Shown piece after piece: positions 17,124 through 24,268 of a stretch of DNA of 64,000 nt. The notes beneath the pieces were generated by a model that worked only from the letters and a program-made list of their open reading frames with translations, was not told where the DNA came from and did not search any database. A program made the translations under genes and the position numbers. Origin of the DNA: Fervidobacterium thailandense (lineage in GTDB: Bacteria; Thermotogota; Thermotogae; Thermotogales; Fervidobacteriaceae); NCBI RefSeq assembly GCF_001719065.1, contig NZ_LWAF01000006.1, positions 34,864 through 98,863 on the forward strand, read 5' to 3'. Position 1 is the stretch's first letter; the number at the start of each line of letters is the position of its first letter.

Positions 17124-19721
17124 ATGTATAAGTTCCTTTCCATGATCACTGTAGTGGTGGCTTCAATAGCTATAAACTACTCCCTCGAGAGAAAAGTTTA
17201 CAAATCGTCGAGGAACCTTGCTGTGTTGACTTGGCTGAGCTTCGCTCTTGCTTGGTTTGAGTACATGAAATTCGAGTTTCCAAATCAGGTTGAACAATTT
17301 GAAAAGTTGCAGGATATAATTCTCCTTTACATACCTTCGTTTGTCTACACAGCGTTCCGAGATTTTACAATAAAAGATAAGCTGAAGAAGCAGTTTGCGT
17401 TTTTAATGCACGTCATACCGGGCTTCTACGCTATTTTAGCATTGACTAACGACTTTCACAACATCTTTTGGAATGGCACAATCTTTTCGAACATCTACAA
17501 CAGCTACCGTCCCAAGCCCACCGCGTTTGTCAATAGCTATTACTTCTACTTGCTCTACCTTACGTTACTTATCGTTATGGATATAAAAATTGAGCTGAAG
17601 CGCACAACATCCCGCTTTCTAAGGCGAGTTATGATCATTTACTTAGCGATTTGGATCCTTGGACTTCTGTTTTTCAAGTTTGACTACAACTATCCGTTGG
17701 TTATTCTGGCGCTAAGTTTTCTTGCTTTAACATCTCAACTGACTTTCATCAGATACACTTGGAAAGCTCTAATGCTCTCATCCAGATCTGAGTTTTTTGA
17801 AAGATCCGACGATGGGTATATACTCTTCGATAAAGAGGGTCGGATCGTTGATTGTAACTCTGCGGCGCTGATGCTGTTAAATATGAGGAGAGAAGACGTT
17901 TTATGGAAGAATTCGGACAAGATCAATGAGCTGGTACAAGCTACAAGCGATATTTTAAAGGTCGATGACAAGTTTCTCCTCAAGAGGATCGAAGAGATGG
18001 ATGATAAAAAAGTCTTGGTATTACGCGACGTGACGGAACAGGTTGTGGCCTCGAAAGGTAAAGATTATTATTCGAGTCTACTTCAGGGACTTTTCGAGAA
18101 CGTATCTCAAGCTGTTCTAATCCTGGATGAAAACGGTACGATTGTCGACTGCAATAAACAATTCGAATCGATGTTCGACTACAAGAGGGAAGAGCTGGTT
18201 GGAAGAAAGCCGGAAGATTTTATCGTTCCGGAAGAACTTAAGTCCGAGCCTCAGAAAATTAGAGAAATGGCTCTCAAGCAAGGTGTGGTACGAATTCGAA
18301 CCGTTAGAAAAAGGAGAACTGGTGAGCTTGTTGATGTTGAGATCTCGGTGGTCCGTGTAAGAACATCGGAAGGGGATATTCTCTATTCCATCTACTCCGA
18401 CGTTTCACTCGAGCGTGAGTTCCTGCGCACATCTTCGAGCATCCTGCAACGGGACCCTCTCACGGGGCTGTACAACCGTGAGTACTTCGTAAAAAGACTG
18501 GTGCGTGTGCTTGAAGAAGAAAGAGACGATTACATCTACAATGCCGTTATCTTCATCGACATAAATAACTTCAGCCACATAAACGTGAGCAAGGGACATT
18601 CCTTTGCCGATGAACTACTCAGGAAAGTTGCGGAACGTTTTTCGGAGGTAATACGGAGCACGGATACCGTCTCACGGGCGGTTTCGGACGAGTTCTGGAT
18701 CCTGATCGAAAAATTTGCCAGGACTCAGGTCGAGGCTAACGAGCGGATAAGAGGAATCGTCAGAAAACTGATCGAACGTTTAGAGGAAGCCTATTTTGTA
18801 CAAGGCGAAGTTGTCAACTTGGAGTTTACGTTCGGCGTGTACATCTTTGAAAGTGACAGGTACGATGAGGTACTCCGCAAGGCATCGATAGCCTTAAAAG
18901 AAGCCAAAGAACGGGGAGAGAAGTACGCGATCTACTCTCCTAAACTTGATGAGAAGTTCGCCCATATATTCGAAAAAGAGAAACTCTTCAAAACGGCGTT
19001 TTACAGTGGTGGTTTAAAGGTCTTCTTCCAGCCAATATGTACATCGAAGGAAAAACCCGTTGGGGCGGAGGCTTTACTGAGAGTTGTCGACGATAAAGGA
19101 AATGTGCACCCTCCTCTCGAGTTCATCCCGATTATCGAAAGTAATGGAATGATTCACATGGTAGGCGAGGAGGTACTAAGGCAATCCTGCGAGGCGCTTA
19201 AGAGTTTAAACGGGAAACTTAAGTTTGTGGATATCAACGTCAGTCCTGTTCAATTCATGAATCCTAACTTTGCCGATAGGTACGCCGATGTGGTCAAAGA
19301 AGCGGGCGTTGATCCATCCAAGATAGTGATCGAGGTGACCGAAAATATCATTCTCGGTACAAGTGAGGTTGTTAAAACCAATATCAAGAAACTACTTGAT
19401 TACGGTTTTCAGCTTTGTATCGACGACTTTGGAACAGGTTACTCATCACTTCTGTACCTCGTTGAGTACCCGTTAAAAAAGATAAAAGTTGATCGGAGTT
19501 TTGTGAAAGGTATTCCGGGTGATAAAAAGGCGGTGAGGATACTTGAAGCGATAATGAGCTTGTCACGATCGTTGGGAATAGATGCGATTCCGGAAGGAGT
19601 CGAGAACGAAAGACAGCTTGAGCTTCTCTCACTGATGGGTTACAGGCTGTTCCAAGGTTTTTATTTTTCGCCACCTTTGTCCTTTGAAGACTTTACAAAA
19701 TTCTTGAACAATAGGGAGTGA
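17124..19721 (+). CDS. Membrane PAS-PAS protein with degenerate GGDEF and intact EAL (c-di-GMP phosphodiesterase)
   Basis: The 865-residue protein has about seven TM helices in residues 1-225, like the 7TM sensor of some histidine kinases. PAS domains follow at about 230-305 and 320-430, then GGDEF at 445-610 and EAL at 620-860. The GGDEF signature is RAVSDEF, so both Gly residues are gone and cyclase activity is unlikely. The EAL half is complete: AEALLRV, NVSPVQF, EVTENIIL, IDDFGTGYSSL, KVDRSF and EGVEN. It should therefore degrade c-di-GMP, perhaps gated by GTP on the GGDEF relic. It is the first of four close genes whose products look unrelated. Confidence 0.92.
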   Translation: MYKFLSMITVVVASIAINYSLERKVYKSSRNLAVLTWLSFALAWFEYMKFEFPNQVEQFEKLQDIILLYIPSFVYTAFRDFTIKDKLKKQFAFLMHVIPGFYAILALTNDFHNIFWNGTIFSNIYNSYRPKPTAFVNSYYFYLLYLTLLIVMDIKIELKRTTSRFLRRVMIIYLAIWILGLLFFKFDYNYPLVILALSFLALTSQLTFIRYTWKALMLSSRSEFFERSDDGYILFDKEGRIVDCNSAALMLLNMRREDVLWKNSDKINELVQATSDILKVDDKFLLKRIEEMDDKKVLVLRDVTEQVVASKGKDYYSSLLQGLFENVSQAVLILDENGTIVDCNKQFESMFDYKREELVGRKPEDFIVPEELKSEPQKIREMALKQGVVRIRTVRKRRTGELVDVEISVVRVRTSEGDILYSIYSDVSLEREFLRTSSSILQRDPLTGLYNREYFVKRLVRVLEEERDDYIYNAVIFIDINNFSHINVSKGHSFADELLRKVAERFSEVIRSTDTVSRAVSDEFWILIEKFARTQVEANERIRGIVRKLIERLEEAYFVQGEVVNLEFTFGVYIFESDRYDEVLRKASIALKEAKERGEKYAIYSPKLDEKFAHIFEKEKLFKTAFYSGGLKVFFQPICTSKEKPVGAEALLRVVDDKGNVHPPLEFIPIIESNGMIHMVGEEVLRQSCEALKSLNGKLKFVDINVSPVQFMNPNFADRYADVVKEAGVDPSKIVIEVTENIILGTSEVVKTNIKKLLDYGFQLCIDDFGTGYSSLLYLVEYPLKKIKVDRSFVKGIPGDKKAVRILEAIMSLSRSLGIDAIPEGVENERQLELLSLMGYRLFQGFYFSPPLSFEDFTKFLNNRE

Positions 19722-19726
19722 TCATC

Positions 19727-20971
19727 TTGATATACAGATTCTTCTTGGCTCTTTCTTTGGCTTTCATGGTCTTTGGTTTGTCCGTCTCTGGCTCACGAAT
19801 TGTTCATGAACTTACCACGATAATTCTTTCACCTGATTACCTTCTTACCGACTACATGGCACTCGCAGGAGTGGGTGGCGCTTTTTTCAACTCCGGTTTT
19901 TTAATGTTGCTCTTCACTGGTCTTCTCAAGCTGTTGAAAGTTAACCCATCCGGTGCATCGATCGCGGCCGTCATGACTATAGGGGGCTTTGCACTTTTCG
20001 GGAAGAACTTCTTCAACGTTTGGCCCATCGTCGCTGGGGTGTTTCTCTACACAGCGTTGATAGGCGAGAACATGAGAACGTTCCTTTATGTCGCTTACTT
20101 TGGGACAGCGCTGGCTCCCATTTCAACCCATCTAATATTGGCCAGTGGATTTAACGTTGTGGGGCTCTTTCTTTCACTGCTCGTTGGATTTCTTCTTCCA
20201 CCACTTGCAAGTTTTTGTCTCACGCTTCACCGTGGATACAATCTTTACAACGTAGGATTCACGGCAGGTATACTCGGAATGTTCTTGGGAAGCATTTTGA
20301 AAGCTTACGACCTTGCTCCGGCGCCAAGGTTTTATTGGTACGAGGGTCATCAAGTTCTCCTCGCGGTATTTATGTACGCCGTGTTTTACTCTACGTTATT
20401 GTACGGTTTAAAACTAAACGGATGGTCTTTCAAGGGTTACAAAAGTATCTTGAAGCATTCGGGAAAGCTTCTAACGGATTTCGTTCTGCTCGAAAGCGAG
20501 GGTGTAACGTTCATCAACGTTGGACTTTTGGGACTTCTGGGAACTTCCTACGTCCTCCTTTCTGGTTCTGCACTCAACGGTCCAACAATAGGCGGGATTA
20601 TGACTTTGGCAGGATTCGGTGCTCTCGGTAAACATCCGAAGAATATTGCACCGGTTGTTCTGGGTGTGATCTTGGGAGCTGCAACGAACGCCCAACCCTT
20701 CAACAGCCCAAGTATGACACTTGCGGTACTCTTTGGAACTACGCTGGCACCAATCGCGGGTGAATTCGGACACGTGTGGGGGGTTATCGCGGGCTTCTTA
20801 CACAGTGCACTTGTTATCAACGTTGCGTTCTTGCACCAAGGTATGAACCTGTACAACAACGGTTTTTCCGGAGGGTTCGTTGCCCTGTTCTTACTCCCAC
20901 TCATCGAGGCCGTTAGACAGCTAAAAAATAGAATGATATCGAGCAGTAGAGGTGAGGGTAATGGAAACTGA
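19727..20971 (+). CDS. DUF1576 family membrane protein
   Basis: The 414-residue protein has about ten to twelve TM helices and an internal repeat: ASIAAVMTIGGFALFGKNFF in the N-half resembles GPTIGGIMTLAGFGALGKHP in the C-half, and the motif RGYNLYNVGFTAG recurs as QGMNLYNNGFSGG. The inverted or tandem repeat suggests a transporter or channel; substrate unknown. GGGAGTGA points to a TTG start at 19727; a GTG at 19718 is the alternative. It starts five bases after the PAS/GGDEF/EAL stop, so the genes are coupled. Confidence 0.8.
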   Translation: MIYRFFLALSLAFMVFGLSVSGSRIVHELTTIILSPDYLLTDYMALAGVGGAFFNSGFLMLLFTGLLKLLKVNPSGASIAAVMTIGGFALFGKNFFNVWPIVAGVFLYTALIGENMRTFLYVAYFGTALAPISTHLILASGFNVVGLFLSLLVGFLLPPLASFCLTLHRGYNLYNVGFTAGILGMFLGSILKAYDLAPAPRFYWYEGHQVLLAVFMYAVFYSTLLYGLKLNGWSFKGYKSILKHSGKLLTDFVLLESEGVTFINVGLLGLLGTSYVLLSGSALNGPTIGGIMTLAGFGALGKHPKNIAPVVLGVILGAATNAQPFNSPSMTLAVLFGTTLAPIAGEFGHVWGVIAGFLHSALVINVAFLHQGMNLYNNGFSGGFVALFLLPLIEAVRQLKNRMISSSRGEGNGN

Positions 20972-21299
20972 AAAACTCGTCGTTATGATGGTCAACGACT
21001 TAATTTACTATCTTCTCAAAAACGGTGCTCATTTGGTGGACACCGAAATTGTGGCTTCGAATCGAGACTTCTACATCCTGATTGAAGCGAACGTTCCCCA
21101 AGAACAAAAGGAAACCGTTGAAAAGGATTTGAAAATCCTTTCGAAAATTAAAGAACACCCAGAACTAAGGTACTATTCCGCACTCTCACAGCAAGTCGGT
21201 GGCTTGGAAGGAATCTACACAATCGCTCCATACATCAAGAAAATCGATTTTGATTTTACCGAAAACGGGTTAAAACTGGAAGTTTTCGTGATTCGTTGA
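20961..21299 (+). CDS. Small conserved-looking protein, unknown function
   Basis: I do not recognise this 112-residue protein. It is soluble and mixed alpha/beta, with ETEKLVVMMVNDLIYYLL at the start and IDFDFTENGLKLEVFVI at the end. It has no Cys and no obvious catalytic motif. The ATG at 20961 has GAGGTGAGGG just upstream and overlaps the DUF1576 stop by 11 bases, a sign of translational coupling. It may be a cytoplasmic partner of the DUF1576 protein. Confidence 0.6.
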   Translation: METEKLVVMMVNDLIYYLLKNGAHLVDTEIVASNRDFYILIEANVPQEQKETVEKDLKILSKIKEHPELRYYSALSQQVGGLEGIYTIAPYIKKIDFDFTENGLKLEVFVIR

Positions 21300-21355
21300 T
21301 TTTGAGACTTTCTGAACATATGGAAAGGTGCGGGAAGCCATCGGAGGGGAGAGGG

Positions 21356-21952
21356 TTGTTTTATCTCGAACGTCAGAAGCACCCACTGAGACGTGACTTG
21401 TTAGTTGATGGAAAGGCGGTACTTTTATTGATCGATGTCCAAAGTTATTTCTTCAACCCCAATTCACCAGCTTATCTTAGAGGGGTAGAACGTGTTCTTT
21501 TAAACATCGTCCGGTTGCTTGAGGTCGTCAAGCGAGCGAACATCCCCATAATAGCAACGATTCACTCGGGTGGTAGTGATAACATGCGCCGCTGGTGGAA
21601 CAACACCGTTGATGAACCTTGGACGACGCTTGCGGTGGATAACAAGTTAGTGGATTATCTTGTGACGAAGAACACATACGACGCTTTTTTCAGCACGAAC
21701 TTGGATGACTTGCTCAAATCCCTCAAAAGCCAGGTTGTTCTAATTTCCGGTGTGATGACTCACCTTTGTTGCGAGACAACCGCGAGAAGTGCTTTCGTAC
21801 GTGGGTACGATGTTGTAATGATAGAAGACTGCTTGTGGGACAAAGACGAGTGGTACCACTACGCATCCCTCCGAAACCTGGCCCACGGATTCGCGGTTAT
21901 TTCAAATTTGGGGGAGATCGAAAGATTGATACAAGAGGTCTCGAGTTTTTGA
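21356..21952 (+). CDS. Isochorismatase-family cysteine hydrolase
   Basis: The 198-residue protein shows the family triad: Asp in LLLIDVQSYFF near residue 24, Lys in VTKNTYDAFF near 106, and the nucleophile Cys in GVMTHLCCETTARSAFVRG near 139. Members hydrolyse amides or esters (nicotinamidase, biuret, isochorismate and others); the substrate cannot be assigned here. GGAGGGG six bases upstream supports the TTG at 21356; earlier in-frame starts at 21296 and 21320 lack a site. It closes the run of four plus-strand genes and converges on ispE. Confidence 0.85.
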   Translation: MFYLERQKHPLRRDLLVDGKAVLLLIDVQSYFFNPNSPAYLRGVERVLLNIVRLLEVVKRANIPIIATIHSGGSDNMRRWWNNTVDEPWTTLAVDNKLVDYLVTKNTYDAFFSTNLDDLLKSLKSQVVLISGVMTHLCCETTARSAFVRGYDVVMIEDCLWDKDEWYHYASLRNLAHGFAVISNLGEIERLIQEVSSF

Positions 21953-21970
21953 TCGTTTCAAATTTAACTT

Positions 21971-22768
21971 TCAACTTTCAACCTCCCAGGCCTTATGTAC
22001 AAATTCGTAGTTCCCACCATCCCTCAGAACGAAGTAGGCACTTCCCGAACCAGTCAACGCTGCGGGGTACTCTTTTCGAAAAGCCTCGATTTCCTGCCTC
22101 AACTCTTCGGGAACGATGTATTCGAATACGTTGTAAACTCCGAGCTTGATAGCCTGCCAATCTCGGGATTTAAAAGCCTCGTAGAGCTGAGAAGCCTTCA
22201 ACGGAGCTTTACCGAACAGTTCTGGACGAAGCTTTGCATAAGCCTCCTTCGTCGAAATCGAATAGTCCGGTTTGATAACATCAAGTTTGTACCCAAGTAG
22301 TGGGTCCACATGGGAGAGCTGCTCACCCCTTCCACCGACAATTGCGGTGCCACCGCAAAGAAAGAACGGTACGTCGCTACCTACCAATGGGGCTATTTGT
22401 GTTGCTTTTTCCCAGGATATTAGACCGTGGGTTGCAAGTAATGCAAGGAATCCTCCCGCGTTGCTACTTCCACCGCCAAGCCCAGCTCCCATCGGTATCT
22501 TCTTTTCCAACCTCACATAACAGTCCAGTTCGCTTGGCTTAATCAGGTCCCATACCTTTAAGAGTATGTTCCCATCTATTTTCACATTCGATTCAACAAA
22601 TATCCGTCCCTGTCCGTGCACAAAGCGCACTTCCAAGTCGTCGTGGAGCGAAACGTTCTGAAAAAGAGAATCGATCTCATGAAACCCGTCCGGTCTTTTG
22701 AAAAGTACGTCGAGGCACAGATTTATTTTTGCGTACGTTCTAAGTAGGTAGCTACGATTTTTGCCCAT
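21971..22768 (-). CDS. ispE: 4-diphosphocytidyl-2-C-methyl-D-erythritol kinase
   Basis: The GHMP kinase phosphorylates CDP-methylerythritol in the MEP isoprenoid pathway. The 265 residues have the N-terminal AKINLCLDV, the glycine-rich ATP loop PMGAGLGGGSSNAGG near residues 90-104, and the C-terminal TGSGSAYF. Length is normal. GGAGATGGAGGG precedes the ATG. The start overlaps the end of the Nudix gene by 46 bases, so the two are translationally coupled. Confidence 0.95.
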   Translation of the reverse strand: MGKNRSYLLRTYAKINLCLDVLFKRPDGFHEIDSLFQNVSLHDDLEVRFVHGQGRIFVESNVKIDGNILLKVWDLIKPSELDCYVRLEKKIPMGAGLGGGSSNAGGFLALLATHGLISWEKATQIAPLVGSDVPFFLCGGTAIVGGRGEQLSHVDPLLGYKLDVIKPDYSISTKEAYAKLRPELFGKAPLKASQLYEAFKSRDWQAIKLGVYNVFEYIVPEELRQEIEAFRKEYPAALTGSGSAYFVLRDGGNYEFVHKAWEVES

Positions 22769-23307
22769 CCCTCCATCTCCTCCATGTACTGACTGAGTGA
22801 TTTTGACCTGAACTCCACGAAATTCTCAGGTTCGGCCAGCCCGTGGTAACGCACCTGTGCGATGTACAATACCCCCAGGTGAACCCGGCTGACTGGGTTC
22901 TCAGTTTCGTTTATTAATCCTCTGTACTCCAAACTCAACAACTCCACTACTACTTCCTCTTGAAGCTCTCTCTTCAAGCCGTTCATAAAGCACTCGATGG
23001 GGTCGGTCCCATCTTGATCGTTCAGATGCCCTCCAACTCCGAGGGTTATCAAGTTATGTAGCCGCTTCTCCGTTTGATTGGCCGTTCGCTTAAAGAATAT
23101 GTACTCGTCTCCTTCCATGAGTACGATATACGGGATGATTTGTCTAAACGTCTCATCGTACTCCGCGTCAACTCTGGGGATGAAAAACGCGTTCCTTAGG
23201 AGTTTGAAAAACTCACCTTCAGGTACTTCTATTACCCCTTCTTGTTCATCGATGAGTTTCAAAACATCCTCAGTCTTGACCACGAGTACGTTTTCGTTCA
23301 AAAACAT
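22723..23307 (-). CDS. Nudix-fold hydrolase-like protein
   Basis: The 194-residue protein has a Nudix-like box beginning GVGGHLND and ending GLKRELQEEV, with REUxEE intact (REL-QEE) and a slightly longer spacer from the leading Gly than the classical GX5EX7REUXEE. The flanking TLGVGGHLN and RVHLGVLYI match Nudix proteins annotated as phosphoesterases in Thermotogota. The substrate is unknown. GGGAGGA lies almost on the ATG at 23307, so a TTG six bases later may be the real start. It is coupled to ispE. Confidence 0.7.
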   Translation of the reverse strand: MFLNENVLVVKTEDVLKLIDEQEGVIEVPEGEFFKLLRNAFFIPRVDAEYDETFRQIIPYIVLMEGDEYIFFKRTANQTEKRLHNLITLGVGGHLNDQDGTDPIECFMNGLKRELQEEVVVELLSLEYRGLINETENPVSRVHLGVLYIAQVRYHGLAEPENFVEFRSKSLSQYMEEMEGWAKIVATYLERTQK

Positions 23308-23327
23308 TCCTCCCTTTCCACGTAATA

Positions 23328-23624
23328 CTACTCCTTTGCTTTTGTAGCGCTCAGCTGGATGAAAGCCAAAACCTCCGCTACCGCAAGGTACAGTTTCGAT
23401 GGTATGGGTTCAAGAAGTTGTAATCGAAAAAGCTCGTGAGCAAGTTCGGGAGATTTAACCACGGGAACTCCGCTGTTGATAGCCGTCTCGACGATCTTCT
23501 TAGCCAGCTCGCACTTCCCTTTTGCAACAACAAAAGGAACGTAATCCTTTCCAATTTCGTATTTCAACGCGACGGCAATCTTTTGGGTGCAATCATCACG
23601 TTCCAGACGTTCCGGCTCAAACAT
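23328..23624 (-). CDS. FlhB-like export-gate C-terminal domain, stand-alone
   Basis: The 98-residue protein matches only the cytoplasmic C-terminal domain of FlhB/YscU export proteins: KIAVALKYEIGKDYVPFVVA, then GVPVVKSPELAHELF and a final AVAEVLAFIQ. The autocleavage NPTH motif is missing. Stand-alone copies of this kind (YlqH/FlhX-like) occur in several bacteria and can partly replace the FlhB domain. The start ATG at 23624, after GGTGGGG, overlaps the upstream stop by eight bases. With its upstream partner it resembles the ylqG-ylqH pair of Bacillus. Confidence 0.8.
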   Translation of the reverse strand: MFEPERLERDDCTQKIAVALKYEIGKDYVPFVVAKGKCELAKKIVETAINSGVPVVKSPELAHELFRLQLLEPIPSKLYLAVAEVLAFIQLSATKAKE

Positions 23625-24258
23625 ACACCCCACCATCCAGACTTTCAAGTTTGATGTTGACAAGTCCAAAATGTTTTCTGAGATTGTTCTCCAACTCTTC
23701 AACGCCTCCTGGTATCTTCTTAAAGTACAGGGTAACGATTTCGTCAGTAACAATTCCCTTTATCTTGTTATCTTTCGTGAAAACCTCAAAACTCCCATTC
23801 CTCCTGTTGATGAAAACAAAGATACCATCGCGACTCAGCAATCCGTAGCCGCCAGAAATCATGTTCAAATAGTGCTCGAAACACTCATCGTGACTCACAA
23901 GGTAACCACCCATCCATTTCAAGAATTCCGTGTCGATATCTACCCTCTTTGACACCTCTTCCAAAACGAGCGCGATCCTGACGGCGATCTCCTTAGACCA
24001 TGCGCAAAAGTCCTCTGAAAGCAACTTTGTTAGCTTTTCTGAGAGTTCCATCAACTTCAGGCTCGGTAAATGGTCAATCGTATCATCCTTCTTGGCTACG
24101 ATCGTTGCCTTTAAATCCCCGTAGCCGAAATCTTTCAGCTCGATCTTACTGCCCTCTTTCGGAGGTCTTTTGTCACTCTTCACGATGATTTCCCCGTCGC
24201 GCGTTCTCACTTTCATGTACTTGCCATAACTTTCAAGAACAAGTCCGATAACCTTCAT
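23617..24258 (-). CDS. Unknown protein paired with the FlhB-like gene (YlqG/FliK-like position)
   Basis: I cannot assign a family by motif. The 213-residue protein starts with a small beta-rich domain (VRTRDGEIIVKSDKRPPKEG, about residues 18-37). A helical middle contains FLKWMGGYLVSHDECFEHYL, and the end is beta-rich with FVFINRRNGSFEVF. Its position directly before a stand-alone FlhB-like gene is that of Bacillus ylqG, whose product has FliK-like hook-length features. That is context, not proof. It follows mfd by ten bases and probably shares its transcript; the ribosome site is weak. Confidence 0.55.
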   Translation of the reverse strand: MKVIGLVLESYGKYMKVRTRDGEIIVKSDKRPPKEGSKIELKDFGYGDLKATIVAKKDDTIDHLPSLKLMELSEKLTKLLSEDFCAWSKEIAVRIALVLEEVSKRVDIDTEFLKWMGGYLVSHDECFEHYLNMISGGYGLLSRDGIFVFINRRNGSFEVFTKDNKIKGIVTDEIVTLYFKKIPGGVEELENNLRKHFGLVNIKLESLDGGVYV

Positions 24259-24268
24259 CGTGATTTGG

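Noticed and set aside
20471..20904. Two antisense frames inside the DUF1576 gene
   Set aside because: No ribosome sites, and the plus-strand gene has an internal repeat and membrane pattern that show it is real.
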